The notes: generated from the letters alone by a model not told the origin. A stretch of 64,000 nucleotides of DNA from Pseudosulfitobacter koreensis (GCF_024733015.1 NZ_JANKJG010000006.1:143419-207418), one strand, 5' to 3'; shown: positions 26,759-36,676, counted from the first letter of the stretch. Made by a program: numbers and translations.

Positions 26759-29527
26759 ATGTCGGACGTCGTTAAGTTTGTGCTGGACGGACAAGAGGTC
26801 GAGGCCGCAGCCGGTCTGACCATCTGGGAAGTGGCCAATGGCCGCGGTCTGGTCATCCCGCATCTGTGCCACAAGCCGGCCCCCGGATACCGCCCCGACG
26901 GCAACTGCCGCGCCTGCATGGTCGAGATCGAGGGCGAGCGGGTGCTGGCCGCCTCGTGCATCCGCGAACCCAGCGAGGGCATGGTCGTCACCACCAACTC
27001 CGCCCGCGCCCAGACCGCGCGCAGGATGGTGGTCGAGATGTTGGTGACCGACCAGCCGCCGCAGAACACAGCCCACGACAAATCCGCCCATATGTGGGAT
27101 ATGGCAGCGCTCAGCGGCGTCACGCACAGCCGCTTTCCCAAGCTGGAAGAGGGCCGCATTCCGCTGCTCGACGACAGCCATGTCGCGATGCGCGTGAACC
27201 TTGATGCCTGCATTCAATGCGGGCTGTGCGTGCGCGCCTGCCGCGAAGTGCAGGTGAACGACGTGATCGGCATGGCGGGGCGCGGGCATGATGCCTATCC
27301 CGTCTTCGACATGGCCGACCCGATGGGCGACAGCACCTGCGTGGCCTGCGGCGAATGCGTGCAGGCCTGCCCGACGGGTGCTTTGATGCCTGCGACTGTG
27401 GTGGACGCCGACCAGGTGGGCGACAGCGCCGATTTCGACAGCGAGGTGGAAAGCATCTGCCCGTTCTGCGGCGTCGGCTGCCAGATCAGCCTGAAGGTCA
27501 AGGACGGCAAGGTAAAATACGTCGACGGCATCAACGGCCCCGCGAACGAAGGACGGCTTTGCGTCAAGGGACGGTTCGGCTTTGACTATATCCACCACGA
27601 ACACCGTCTGACCAAACCGCTGATCCGCCGCGAGGATGCACCCGCCAAGGGGCTGAACGTGGACCCCGCCAACTGGCAGGCCCATTTCCGCGAGGCGTCC
27701 TGGGACGAGGCGCTGGATTTTGCCGCAGGCGGCATGAAGGGCCGGGGCCGCGAGGTCGCAGGCTTCGGCAGTGCGAAATGCACCAACGAAGAGGCCTATC
27801 TGTTCCAGAAGATGATCCGCCAGGGCTTTGGCCACAACAACGTCGATCACTGCACACGGCTGTGCCATGCGTCATCGGTGGCCGCATTGATGGAAAACGT
27901 CGGATCAGCGGCGGTGACGGCCACGTTCAACGAAATCGAAAACGCCGATGTGGCCATCGTGATCGGGGCCAACCCGATTGAAAACCATCCTGTCGCCGCG
28001 ACCTATTTCAAGCAGTTCACCAAGCGCGGCGGCAAGCTGATCGTGATGGACCCGCGCGGGCAGGCGCTGAAACGGTTTTCCAGCCACATGCTGCAATTCC
28101 GCCCCGGTGCGGACGTATCGATGCTGAACGCGATCATGCACACCATCGTCGAGGAAAAGCTTTACGATCAGCAGTATATCGAAGCCTACACCGAGAATTG
28201 GGAGGCCGAGAAGGCGCATCTGAAGGATTTCAGCCCCGAAAAGATGGCCCCGATGTGCGGTATCGACGCCGAAGTGCTGCGCGATGTGGCCCGCACCTTT
28301 GCAGGCGCCAAGTCGGCGATGATCTTCTGGGGCATGGGCGTGTCGCAGCACATTCACGGCACGGATAACAGCCGTTGCCTGATTTCGCTGGCGCTGATGA
28401 CCGGGCAGGTGGGCCGCCCCGGCACCGGCCTGCATCCGCTGCGCGGGCAGAACAACGTGCAGGGCGCATCCGATGCGGGGCTGATCCCGATGTTCCTGCC
28501 GGACTATCAGGACGTGACCGACGAGGGCGTGCGCCGTGCCTTTACCGAAGTCTGGGGCACCGAGGATTTCTCTGCCCAGAAGGGCCTGACCGTGACCGAA
28601 ATCATGGACGCGGTTCATGCGGGCGACATCAAGGCGATGTATGTGCTGGGTGAAAACCCCGCCATGTCCGATCCTGATGTGGAACACGCCCGCGATGCGC
28701 TGGCCAAGCTGGACCACCTGGTGGTGCAGGACATCTTCATCACCGAAACCGCGAACTATGCAGACGTGATCCTGCCCGCCTCTGCCTTTGCCGAGAAGTC
28801 CGGCACGGTGACCAACACCAACCGCCAGGTGCAGATGGGCCGCGCGGCGGTGGCCCCTCCGGGCGAGGCGCGCGAGGATTGGTGGATCGAGGTGGAACTG
28901 GCCAAACGGCTGGGACTTGGCTGGACCTATCAGGGGCCTGCGGAGGTCTTTGCCGAGATGAAGCTGAATATGCCGTCGTTCAATAACATCACCTGGGACC
29001 GGCTCGAGGCGCAGAATGCGGTGACCTATCCGTCGCTGTCGCCGACCGATCCCGGCCAGGCGATTGTCTTTGGCGACGGTTTCCCGCGCAAGGACGGGCG
29101 CGCGAAATTCACCCCGGCGGCGGTGATTGCGCCCGATGATGTGCCTGACGCCGAGTATCCGATGATCCTGACCACCGGCCGCCAGCTTGAGCATTGGCAC
29201 ACAGGGTCGATGACCCGCCGCGCCACAGTTCTGGACGGGCTGGAACCCGAGGCGAACTGTTCGCTGCATCCGTCGACCCTGCGCAAGCTGGGCGTGGCGG
29301 CGGGCGGACACGTGCGCCTGACCACCAAACGGGGCAGCATCACGGTGATGGCGCGCGAAGACCGCGCGGTGGCCCCCGACATGGTGTTCCTGCCCTTTGC
29401 CTATGTCGAGGCGGCTGCGAATATCCTGACCAATCCGGCGGTTGACCCTTTCGGCAAGATCCCCGAGTTTAAGTTCTCGGCGGTCCGGGTAGAGGCTGCG
29501 CAGGATGACACGGTGGCCGCTGAGTAG
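26759..29527 (+). CDS. fdhA: Formate dehydrogenase alpha subunit (Mo/W-bis-MGD, iron-sulfur)
   Basis: 922 residues, started at the ATG 8 bases after GGGAGG; a GTG immediately upstream is less likely. Domains in order: a [2Fe-2S] ferredoxin domain with CHK, NCRACM and SC ligands (residues 37-66), a His/Cys cluster region, two [4Fe-4S] motifs CIQCGLCVRAC and CVACGECVQACP (about 145-205), then the MopB domain with CPFCGVGC near 237. The catalytic loop HCTRLCHASS near 365 has cysteine at the selenocysteine position. The C-terminal MGD domain starts near 800. No beta, gamma or delta subunit and no fdhD lies adjacent, unlike fdsGBACD operons, so its electron acceptor is unclear. Confidence 0.93.
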   Translation: MSDVVKFVLDGQEVEAAAGLTIWEVANGRGLVIPHLCHKPAPGYRPDGNCRACMVEIEGERVLAASCIREPSEGMVVTTNSARAQTARRMVVEMLVTDQPPQNTAHDKSAHMWDMAALSGVTHSRFPKLEEGRIPLLDDSHVAMRVNLDACIQCGLCVRACREVQVNDVIGMAGRGHDAYPVFDMADPMGDSTCVACGECVQACPTGALMPATVVDADQVGDSADFDSEVESICPFCGVGCQISLKVKDGKVKYVDGINGPANEGRLCVKGRFGFDYIHHEHRLTKPLIRREDAPAKGLNVDPANWQAHFREASWDEALDFAAGGMKGRGREVAGFGSAKCTNEEAYLFQKMIRQGFGHNNVDHCTRLCHASSVAALMENVGSAAVTATFNEIENADVAIVIGANPIENHPVAATYFKQFTKRGGKLIVMDPRGQALKRFSSHMLQFRPGADVSMLNAIMHTIVEEKLYDQQYIEAYTENWEAEKAHLKDFSPEKMAPMCGIDAEVLRDVARTFAGAKSAMIFWGMGVSQHIHGTDNSRCLISLALMTGQVGRPGTGLHPLRGQNNVQGASDAGLIPMFLPDYQDVTDEGVRRAFTEVWGTEDFSAQKGLTVTEIMDAVHAGDIKAMYVLGENPAMSDPDVEHARDALAKLDHLVVQDIFITETANYADVILPASAFAEKSGTVTNTNRQVQMGRAAVAPPGEAREDWWIEVELAKRLGLGWTYQGPAEVFAEMKLNMPSFNNITWDRLEAQNAVTYPSLSPTDPGQAIVFGDGFPRKDGRAKFTPAAVIAPDDVPDAEYPMILTTGRQLEHWHTGSMTRRATVLDGLEPEANCSLHPSTLRKLGVAAGGHVRLTTKRGSITVMAREDRAVAPDMVFLPFAYVEAAANILTNPAVDPFGKIPEFKFSAVRVEAAQDDTVAAE

Positions 29528-29548
29528 GCGGCTGCGGTACAGGTGGGA

Positions 29549-30727
29549 TCAGGCGTATTTGTCGATCAGGTAAAGCCCGACCAAAACGACAGCGGTTAAT
29601 ACGAAAGCTCCCAGCCTGCGGAATTCCGGGCTGGTGGCCAGCTTGGCCGTTGTTGCGGGAAAGGCCCAGTGCGCCAGCCGTATCGCGGGGCGGTTCAGTC
29701 TGAGGAGGTCGGCCAGTTTGACGATGATCGCCACACTCAGAATGGTCAGCACTCGGACAGCGATGAAAATAAGAGCGAGCGCGACAAAGACAGCAAAGTC
29801 GGCATAAGCGCCCTCCGTTTCCTGACCTGAAATGGTCAGCAGGTACAGCACAACGAAGATACCGACTTTGTGCCAGAGGTATGTTTCCTTGTTTCGCGAA
29901 GTCTGTCTGGTTGCGGCCTTTTCGTCCTGCGGCAGAGATTGCGCGTGGCCGTACATCAGCAGTTGATAATCGGGCCGCCATCCCAGCCGTTTGCTGGCGC
30001 CGACACCGTCCGTTGCCCATTGAAAATGGGTTTCGACCACGCGGGCCATGCCGGTGGGATAGCCGGTTTCGGGATCGCTCAGTCGGGATTGAAGGGAGTC
30101 GTAAAGTTGCTCTTCGAGCCTGCGGCGCAGGGTCAGGTCATGGGCCATGTTCAGTGACAACAGGGCATCCAGCGCCTTTGTGTCCCAGTACATGGGACGC
30201 AGCGCATCGTTGAACTTTGTCTGGAATATCGAAAGTGCCGCGTCCAAGTCCTTTTGGGCGAGCGCGTCTAGCTGACCGATGCCCAGCCCCCAGGGCCGCG
30301 CGGTCGTGGGGTTCAATGTGGCCTTGGGCGGGTCAGGCAGTTGTGCGAACTGCTCTTCGGCAATGGGGCTGTGGCCGGTGTCATCGGTCTGCGGTTTGGT
30401 CCGGCACGCTTCCTGATCCGGTGTGGTTTCCTGCGGCGGCGGGTGGCCCGTGTCTGTGGGGCGCACCGGTTCGCGCAGCGTAACAGATGCGGCGTCGTCC
30501 TGGCCGGTGCGCCCTTCCATGATATCGGCCATGCTGGGTCGGTTGGGTGCTGCGTCGTCTTCCAGCGCCTGACGTTTGGCGGCGTCGAAAGCATCGCGCA
30601 GTGCGCCGAACGCGGCGGGATCGTTGCGGTCGATCTGTTTCAACCGTACGGCATAGGCGCGTTTGACCTCGCGTTCGGTCGTGGGTTTTGCAAGGCCCAG
30701 TTCGGACCACGGCCACCTAGGAGACAT
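29549..30727 (-). CDS. J-domain-like membrane protein, partner of HscC
   Basis: 392 residues. The first 50 residues (PWSELGL, VKRAYAVRLKQ, FGALRDAFDAAK) follow the J-domain helix pattern, but the HPD tripeptide is replaced by DRNDP. A Pro/Thr-rich linker (about 60-140) and a helical middle region follow, then three hydrophobic segments from about residue 270 to the end, so it is probably anchored in the inner membrane. It overlaps the hscC stop by 11 bases. In E. coli HscC also pairs with atypical J proteins. Chaperone recruitment to the membrane is inferred. Confidence 0.75.
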   Translation of the reverse strand: MSPRWPWSELGLAKPTTEREVKRAYAVRLKQIDRNDPAAFGALRDAFDAAKRQALEDDAAPNRPSMADIMEGRTGQDDAASVTLREPVRPTDTGHPPPQETTPDQEACRTKPQTDDTGHSPIAEEQFAQLPDPPKATLNPTTARPWGLGIGQLDALAQKDLDAALSIFQTKFNDALRPMYWDTKALDALLSLNMAHDLTLRRRLEEQLYDSLQSRLSDPETGYPTGMARVVETHFQWATDGVGASKRLGWRPDYQLLMYGHAQSLPQDEKAATRQTSRNKETYLWHKVGIFVVLYLLTISGQETEGAYADFAVFVALALIFIAVRVLTILSVAIIVKLADLLRLNRPAIRLAHWAFPATTAKLATSPEFRRLGAFVLTAVVLVGLYLIDKYA

Positions 30728-32420
30728 AATAGTCGTCTATGCGGTCCAGCGTTTCGCCCATATCGCCCCGCATCCGCGCGATTTCGGCAGGGTCCTGCCC
30801 TTCCAGCGCGGCTTCGAATGCCATCAGTATGTCTTGCAGCATGTGCCGGTCATCGCCTGCGGCCATTTCGTACAGTCGGCGGATGCGAGCCATGAAGGTC
30901 ACATTGGCCTCGTCTTCGCGCGGATGCATCTTGAAGGCCTGCATCTGCTTCAGCTTTTTGGCAATGTCTGCCTCGGTCAGGTTCGAGACGTTGTCGCTGA
31001 TGACGATGCCCGCCTGCTTGCCGGTGCTGATCGACGTCGCCTCGACCTCGATCAGGCCCGACGGGTCATAGGTCACGCGTACGAACATGCTTTCCTGACC
31101 GGCCTTGCCCTTGGGCACATTGATGTCGAACCGGCCCAAGTGCACATTGTCGCTGACCTTGGGGGCTTCGCCCTGATAGATGTCGATGCGCAGATTGGTC
31201 TGGTTGTCGCTCATCGTGGAAAAGATCTGTTGGCGCGATGCGGGCAGGGGCGTGTTGCGTTCGATGATCGGCTGGAAAAAACCGTGGATGCTGGTGCCGT
31301 TCTTCAGTCTGGTCGCGGTCTCGATACCCACGGAAAATGGCGAGACATCTGTCATCACGACGTCATCCAAAGCGCGGTCATGTGCCACCAGCGCGGCCTG
31401 TACCGCCGCCCCCAGTGCAACGGCATGATCCGGGTCGATGGTCATTTCGGGCAGCCGCCGGAACTGCCGCGCGACCATCTGGCGGATCATCGGCATACGG
31501 GTCGCACCGCCGACCAGTATGACGCGGTCCAGCCCGTCGGTATCAAGGCCGGTGTCATAGAAACAGCGCTCGATCGGGCGGTGCAGACGTTTGATCAGCG
31601 CCGCGCAAGCGGTTTCAAAGTCGGTGCGGGTCAGGGTCAGACCGTGGTGCGTGCTGTCGATCTTTATCCTGGCTTCGTACTCATCCTTGCCGCTCAGGTG
31701 GCGCTTGGCCACGTCGGCCTGAAGCCGTAGCTGTTGCTGTATGTCAGCGCCCAGCTTGGCCCAGGGCGTGCCGATCTTGTCCGCCATGGTCTTGGCCAGT
31801 GCTTCGGAAAAATCCTCGCCGCCCAGAAAGGCGTCGCCGGACGAGGCCTTGACCTCCATCACGCCATCGAAATGTTCCAGCACCGTCACATCGAAGGTGC
31901 CGCCGCCCAGATCGAACACGAGAAACTGGCTTTCGCCCTCGCGGTCCTGCAATCCATAGGCCAGCGCCGCCGCCGTGGGTTCGTTGACCAACCGCACCGC
32001 GTTCAGGTCGGCCATCGCGCAGGCGGCCATCGTGGCCTGACGCTGGCCCTGGTTGAAATACGCGGGCACCGATACGACCACATCGCGGATGGTCTGACCA
32101 AGGGCCGCTTCGGCATCGTCTTTCAGCTTGCGCAGCACCAGGGACGACAGTTCCTCGGCGCGCAGGGACTTGGGCCCCAGGGCAAAGGTGGTTTCGGTGC
32201 CCATCGCGCGTTTGAACGCAGCGGCGGTTTGTTTGGGGTGCGTGGTCTGACGGTCGCGCGCGGCCTCGCCCACCAGCACGGCACCATCGTCGAACGACAC
32301 GACCGAAGGCGTCAATCTGTGCCCGAGCGCATTGGCCAGAAGACGTGGCGCGCCCTCTTCAAATACGGCAATCAGCGAGTTCGTGGTGCCGAGATCAATG
32401 CCAATGATGGGCTGGGTCAT
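30717..32420 (-). CDS. hscC: Hsp70-family chaperone HscC
   Basis: 567 residues, shorter than DnaK and matching HscC. The nucleotide-binding domain starts [14 protein letters not shown], with [16 protein letters not shown] near 135, [13 protein letters not shown] near 165, [13 protein letters not shown] near 187 and [13 protein letters not shown] near 325. The substrate-binding domain lacks the long DnaK lid. HscC is a specialised Hsp70 with narrow clients. Two-gene operon with the J-like membrane protein, behind a TTGACC-N17-AATAAC promoter. Confidence 0.93.
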   Translation of the reverse strand: MTQPIIGIDLGTTNSLIAVFEEGAPRLLANALGHRLTPSVVSFDDGAVLVGEAARDRQTTHPKQTAAAFKRAMGTETTFALGPKSLRAEELSSLVLRKLKDDAEAALGQTIRDVVVSVPAYFNQGQRQATMAACAMADLNAVRLVNEPTAAALAYGLQDREGESQFLVFDLGGGTFDVTVLEHFDGVMEVKASSGDAFLGGEDFSEALAKTMADKIGTPWAKLGADIQQQLRLQADVAKRHLSGKDEYEARIKIDSTHHGLTLTRTDFETACAALIKRLHRPIERCFYDTGLDTDGLDRVILVGGATRMPMIRQMVARQFRRLPEMTIDPDHAVALGAAVQAALVAHDRALDDVVMTDVSPFSVGIETATRLKNGTSIHGFFQPIIERNTPLPASRQQIFSTMSDNQTNLRIDIYQGEAPKVSDNVHLGRFDINVPKGKAGQESMFVRVTYDPSGLIEVEATSISTGKQAGIVISDNVSNLTEADIAKKLKQMQAFKMHPREDEANVTFMARIRRLYEMAAGDDRHMLQDILMAFEAALEGQDPAEIARMRGDMGETLDRIDDYYVS

Positions 32421-32455
32421 GGACTTTTTACCTTGTGGCGGGGCATGTTGCGTTC

Positions 32456-32484
32456 GTTATTTCTTGAGGCAGTGCGGCGGTCAA
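32456..32484 (-). promoter_or_regulatory. sigma70-type promoter of hscC
   Basis: Minus strand TTGACC (32484-32479), 17 bases, AATAAC (32461-32456), about 36 bases from the ATG. The -35 is good and the -10 weak. Confidence 0.4.
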
Positions 32485-32499
32485 CCGCGAGGGGCGATT

Positions 32500-33684
32500 A
32501 TGCAGGTGGACGGACAGAGATTTCTGAGGGATTTGCACAAGCTGCGCAGCTTTGGCGCGCAGGGCATTGGCGTGGTGCGGCCCGCCTATTCGGAGCCGGA
32601 CGTGGCGGCGCGGGCTTGGCTGGCCGAACAGATGCGCGATGCGGGCCTGCGGGTCGAGATGGACGCGATGGGCAATCTGTTCGGACTGGCCGACGGGCCT
32701 TCGCTGCTGCTGGGATCGCACAGCGACAGCCAGCCGACAGGCGGATGGCTGGACGGCGCGCTGGGCGTGATCGCAGCGCTCGAGATCGCGCGGGCAGCGG
32801 GCGGCGGCGTCTCGGTGGTCTCGTTCCAGGATGAAGAGGGCCGCTTTGGCGTGACCACGGGCAGTGCTGTCTGGTCGGGCAGCCTGACGCTGGAGACGGC
32901 GGACGGGCTGCAAGACCACGCGGGCGTGTCGCTGACCGAAGCGCGGCAGGCGGTGGCGGACATGGTCACCGGCGAGGTGGATCCGGCGCAGTTCACCGGG
33001 TTCATCGAGATGCACATCGAGCAGGGGCCCTACCTCGAGGCGAATGGCGAGCAGATCGGTGTGGTCAGCCACATCGTCGGTATCCGCGATATGGCGATCA
33101 CCCTGATCGGGCAGCAGAACCACGCGGGCACCACGCCGATGCACCTGCGGCAGGATGCTTTCCAGGCGCTGAGCGCGTTCAATACGGGCCTCAATGACCG
33201 GCTGCGCAATGTGGTGACGCCCGATACGGTCTGGACCATCGGCCACGTGTCGCTGTCGCCCAATGCTTCGTCGATCGTGCCCGGACGCGTCCGGTTTTCG
33301 ATGCAGTGGCGCGACGGCGACGCGGACCGGCTGGGGCGGATGGAGACGATCATCCGCGACCTGGCGGGCGAGATCGCGCAGGAGCGCAAGATGAAGCTGG
33401 AGTTCGGCCAGATGCTGGGGCTGGAGCCGGTGCAGATGGACGCGGGCCTGCGCGGGGCACTGGAGGCTGCGGCGCTAGCAGAGGCCGCGGGCAAGTGGCG
33501 CAAGATGCCCTCGGGGGCGCTGCACGATGCCACCAATGTCTCGAAGCTGATGCCTGTGGCGATGCTGTTCGTGCCGTCCATCGGCGGGATCAGCCACGCG
33601 TTCGAGGAAGACACCGCCGAGGATGATCTGGTTGCGGGCCTGCGCGTGATGGCGCGGGCCGTCGATCTGGTGCTGGCGGGGTAA
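32500..33684 (+). CDS. Zn-dependent amidohydrolase of the hydantoinase/carbamoylase family (M20)
   Basis: 394 residues from an ATG after CGAGGGG; an earlier in-frame ATG lies inside the divergent hscC gene. Metal ligands: [21 protein letters not shown] (His, Asp) near residue 70, FQDEEGRFG near 110, [11 protein letters not shown] near 170 and the C-terminal [12 protein letters not shown]. This is the AllC / N-carbamoyl-L-amino-acid hydrolase family, which hydrolyses ureido or carbamoyl groups. Allantoate, ureidoglycine or a carbamoyl amino acid are all possible. Ends at a dispersed repeat. Confidence 0.9.
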   Translation: MQVDGQRFLRDLHKLRSFGAQGIGVVRPAYSEPDVAARAWLAEQMRDAGLRVEMDAMGNLFGLADGPSLLLGSHSDSQPTGGWLDGALGVIAALEIARAAGGGVSVVSFQDEEGRFGVTTGSAVWSGSLTLETADGLQDHAGVSLTEARQAVADMVTGEVDPAQFTGFIEMHIEQGPYLEANGEQIGVVSHIVGIRDMAITLIGQQNHAGTTPMHLRQDAFQALSAFNTGLNDRLRNVVTPDTVWTIGHVSLSPNASSIVPGRVRFSMQWRDGDADRLGRMETIIRDLAGEIAQERKMKLEFGQMLGLEPVQMDAGLRGALEAAALAEAAGKWRKMPSGALHDATNVSKLMPVAMLFVPSIGGISHAFEEDTAEDDLVAGLRVMARAVDLVLAG

Positions 33685-33741
33685 GGGGCGCTGCCCCTCG
33701 CCCTTGCGGGCTCACCCCGGAGTTTTTCGGGCAAGATGAAG
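33685..33741 (+). repeat. Dispersed GC-rich intergenic repeat, copy B
   Basis: Palindromic head GGGGCGCTGCCCC, spacer, then CACCCCGGAGTTTTTC and GGGCAAGATGAAG. Begins at the base after the amidohydrolase stop and overlaps the 3' end of the convergent WGR gene, supplying that gene's stop codon. Closest to copy D. Confidence 0.75.
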
Positions 33742-33972
33742 CGGGGAGGTGTCGCGGATGTATCCCCGATCAAGGGCGCGCTGGCGGTGGCTGTCGGCGG
33801 CGCGGGATGCAGCGCGCAGGTCGGTGTGGCAGGAGGTGATCGTGCGCGGTGTGCCGCCCACGGCACCCCATTCGCGGGTGACCGAGGCCTCTTCGAAGAG
33901 GTTGCGCGAAATCTCGACGCGGTAGAACAGCGGGCGGGCCTTGCCGGTGCGGTAAAGAAGGGCTTGCAGCAT
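33712..33972 (-). CDS. Small WGR-domain protein
   Basis: 86 residues. The segment FYRVEISRNLFEEASVTREW followed by GAVGG matches the WGR domain (named for Trp-Gly-Arg; here W-G-A), a putative nucleic-acid-binding module otherwise seen in PARPs and MolR. The C-terminal tail LHLARKTPG and stop are encoded by dispersed repeat copy B. It starts 2 bases after the response-regulator stop, so it is the third gene of a two-component operon. Function unknown. Confidence 0.8.
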   Translation of the reverse strand: MLQALLYRTGKARPLFYRVEISRNLFEEASVTREWGAVGGTPRTITSCHTDLRAASRAADSHRQRALDRGYIRDTSPLHLARKTPG

Positions 33973-33974
33973 CG

Positions 33975-34685
33975 TCAGCTCCAGTGGACGTCACCGAGAA
34001 AGATATAGCCTGCGCCGTAGATTGTCTTGATCAATTGCGGATTTTTCGGGTCTTCGCGCAGTTTCGTGCGCAGCCGCGAGATGCGCACGTCCATCGCTCG
34101 GTCAAAGCTTTCGCCCGCACCGCCGCCCAGCTGTTCCTGCATCTGCGCGCGCGAGATCAGGCGGCGGGGACTGGAGAGGAACAGGCGCAGCACCTCGCCT
34201 TCGGCATGGGAGAAGGGGGTTTCCGAGCCTGCGTCGTCGGTCAGCACATAGCGGTCGAAGGAGGCGGTCCAGCCCTGGAAAAGGGCGGTGTTGCCGCTGT
34301 GGGCGGGTTGCTGGGTCGAGCGCAGGCGGGCGCGGACGCGGGCCACGACTTCGGCGGGATCGAAGGGCTTGATGATGTAGTCGTCGGCACCCAGTTCCAG
34401 CCCCGTCACCTTGTCCTGTACCTGTGCACGTCCCGAGATGATGATGACCGTGGCGCCCTGTTCCAGCGCGAGCCGGTGCACGATGGTCAGCCCGTCGGTG
34501 TCGGGCAGGCCCAGATCGACCAGGCAGACATCGGGCTGGTGCGTCTTCAACGCGGCCTCGAAGGCCGAGGCGCGCCCGAAGCTGAGGGTGCGAAACCCCG
34601 CCTCTTCCAGCGCGTCGGCCAGCATGGTGCGGATCGCCGGTTCGTCGTCAAGGATGGTCACGAGGGGGCTGTCGGGTCTGTTCAT
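33975..34685 (-). CDS. OmpR-family response regulator
   Basis: 236 residues. Receiver domain with acidic pocket DDEP (residues 13-16), phospho-acceptor Asp in CLVDLGLPD near residue 56, switch Ser in IIISGRAQ and Lys in YIIKPFDP near 106. A winged-helix DNA-binding domain (about 135-230) follows, with ETPFSHAEGEVLRLFL and ISRLRTKLREDPKNPQLI. Overlaps the kinase stop by 4 bases. Confidence 0.95.
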   Translation of the reverse strand: MNRPDSPLVTILDDEPAIRTMLADALEEAGFRTLSFGRASAFEAALKTHQPDVCLVDLGLPDTDGLTIVHRLALEQGATVIIISGRAQVQDKVTGLELGADDYIIKPFDPAEVVARVRARLRSTQQPAHSGNTALFQGWTASFDRYVLTDDAGSETPFSHAEGEVLRLFLSSPRRLISRAQMQEQLGGGAGESFDRAMDVRISRLRTKLREDPKNPQLIKTIYGAGYIFLGDVHWS

Positions 34686-36583
34686 TGTGCGGCCTGTGGC
34701 ATCAGGAGGGCGGCAAGGTCTTCCGCCGAGAACGGCTTTTGCAGCACGGGCGCGCGGGCGAGGGCCGCGCGGTGCATCGGGTCGCCCACCGGGAGCGAGG
34801 TCATCAGGATGATCGGTGTGCCTGCGTCCTGCAAGCGGTCCACCAGATCCAGCCCCGAGGCACCGCCGAGCCGGATATCGCTGAGGATCAGGCCGATGTC
34901 GGGCAGATCGGCGGTCAGGGCAGTGGCTTCGTCGACGCTGGTGGCCTCGACCACCGAATGGCCAAGACCCATCAACATGTCGCGGTAGAGCGTGCGCAGG
35001 TCGTCGCGGTCTTCGACCAGCAGGACCATGCCGCCGGTCACCGGTGCGGGGCGGTTGAGCGGCAGGCGCAGGCGCACTTCCGCTCCGCCGCGGGTGTTCC
35101 TGAGGCTCAGGTGCCCGCCCGCCGTCTTGGTCATGTCATAGACCATCGGCAGGCCCAGGCCCGATCCCTCGCCGCCCTTGGTGGTGAAGAAGGGATCGCA
35201 GGCCTTGTGCAGCGCCTCTTCGGAAAAGCCGGGGCCGGTGTCGGTGACGGAAAATTCCACCCAGGTCTCGCCGATGGCAGCGGCGGTCAGGGTGATCGTG
35301 CCCTTTACGCCGCAGGCATCGCGGGCGTTCAGGATCAGGTTCAGCAGGCTGTCCTGTACCATCCCGTTGTCCAGAAGCAGGGGGCCGGACGGCAGCGTAC
35401 AGTCGACACGCAGCGTCTGGCCCGCGGGCAAGGTCGGCGAGGCCAACGTCGCCACATCCGCCAGCAACCCCGCAACCTCGACCGGGCCGGGGCGCAGGGG
35501 GCGCGCGGCGGTGGCGTTGGCGATGCCGTTCAACAGATCGCCACCCCGACGTGCGGCGGCACGGGTGCCTTCGATCAGCGGTTTGGCGTCGCCGGGCAGG
35601 CCGTCCATCCGCTCAAGCTTGCTTTGCAGGCCGAGGATGATGGTCAGCAGGTTGGAGAAGTCATGCGCGAGGCCGGAGGTCATCTGCGCCGCCAGCGCCC
35701 GTTTGCGGTTCTGTTGCAGGGCCACGCGGGCCTGGGTTTCCTCGGTCACGTCCATCGACAGGATATAGGCACCCCGGTCGGTGTCGGGCGTGAACGCCAC
35801 GCGGATGCGGCGCGCGCTGGGTCCGTCCGTAAACTCGAACACCGAAGCGCGCCCCTCATAAGCGGCTTGCAGGTGCGGCGCGATCAGCGCGTGGTTCACC
35901 GGTCCCAAGGCCTCGGAGATATGCAGGCCCATGAGGTCGCTGGGCCGGTCGGGGATGATGCTGGACAGGCGGCGGTTGGTATAGGTGTAGTGGCCCGTTT
36001 CGCTGACGTGGGCGATGTGCGCGGGCATCATTTCGGTGACCAGACGGGTGCGTGCCTCCATCTCGGTCAACTCGCGCTTAGCCTCCTTCAGCGCGGCGAC
36101 GGTGGCCGACAGCTGGCGGTTGGTCGCGGCCAGTTCCTCGGATCGCGACAGCACCATATCCGACAGCGCATCCGAGCGTGCGCGCAGCATATGCTCCTGA
36201 TCCTTGGTGCGGGTGATGTCGGTATAGACGGTGACCCAGCCACCCTGTGGCAGCGGCGCGCCCTCGACCGAGATCGTGCGTCCGTTGGCGCGGGTGCGTT
36301 CCATGTAATGCGGCTCGAACGCGCGGGCGGTGCTGACACGCTCAAACACGAAGGTTTCGATGTCGTCGATGGGGCCATATTCGCCGTGGGTGGCGATGTG
36401 GCGGATCGTGTCCTCGAACGTGGCGCCGGGTTTCACCAGCGCATCGGGCAGGTTGAACATCTGCTGAAAGGCCACGTTGCACACCGAAAGCCGCAGGTCG
36501 CTATCGTAGATCGACAGGGCCTGCGCGATCAGGTTCAGCCCCGCTGTGGTCAGCGCTCGGTTCTGGTCATCGTTCTTTGGCAC
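34682..36583 (-). CDS. PAS-domain hybrid histidine kinase with C-terminal receiver
   Basis: 633 residues from a GTG with GGAGGA 8 bases upstream; open frame beyond it is antisense to another gene. No membrane segment, so it is a cytosolic sensor. Two PAS domains (about 10-125, LSVCNVAFQQMFNLP; and about 180-300, YTYTNRRLSSIIPDRP) flank a coiled coil. The H-box is GLAHDFSNLLTII near 325, then N-box NLILNARDA, G-boxes DTGPGF and GSGLGL, and a receiver domain with LVEDRDD and LSDIRLGG near 560. Co-transcribed with an OmpR regulator and the WGR protein. The signal is unknown. Confidence 0.93.
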   Translation of the reverse strand: MPKNDDQNRALTTAGLNLIAQALSIYDSDLRLSVCNVAFQQMFNLPDALVKPGATFEDTIRHIATHGEYGPIDDIETFVFERVSTARAFEPHYMERTRANGRTISVEGAPLPQGGWVTVYTDITRTKDQEHMLRARSDALSDMVLSRSEELAATNRQLSATVAALKEAKRELTEMEARTRLVTEMMPAHIAHVSETGHYTYTNRRLSSIIPDRPSDLMGLHISEALGPVNHALIAPHLQAAYEGRASVFEFTDGPSARRIRVAFTPDTDRGAYILSMDVTEETQARVALQQNRKRALAAQMTSGLAHDFSNLLTIILGLQSKLERMDGLPGDAKPLIEGTRAAARRGGDLLNGIANATAARPLRPGPVEVAGLLADVATLASPTLPAGQTLRVDCTLPSGPLLLDNGMVQDSLLNLILNARDACGVKGTITLTAAAIGETWVEFSVTDTGPGFSEEALHKACDPFFTTKGGEGSGLGLPMVYDMTKTAGGHLSLRNTRGGAEVRLRLPLNRPAPVTGGMVLLVEDRDDLRTLYRDMLMGLGHSVVEATSVDEATALTADLPDIGLILSDIRLGGASGLDLVDRLQDAGTPIILMTSLPVGDPMHRAALARAPVLQKPFSAEDLAALLMPQAAQ

Positions 36584-36676
36584 GTGGCGATCCTCCGCCG
36601 ATGGGGGTAGCACCGCGGGTCGTTTTCGCAAAGGGGTGGTTTGCGCGCGCCCGCGAAGGGGATTACAGATTGCGCC

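Noticed and set aside
34685..36610. 641-codon open frame on the plus strand
   Set aside because: Runs antisense to the hybrid kinase whose PAS, H-box and receiver motifs are clear; GC-rich codon shadow.
36584..36676. Cobalamin or nickel riboswitch before DUF1007/NicO
   Set aside because: Only 93 bases between divergent genes and no conserved riboswitch core seen.
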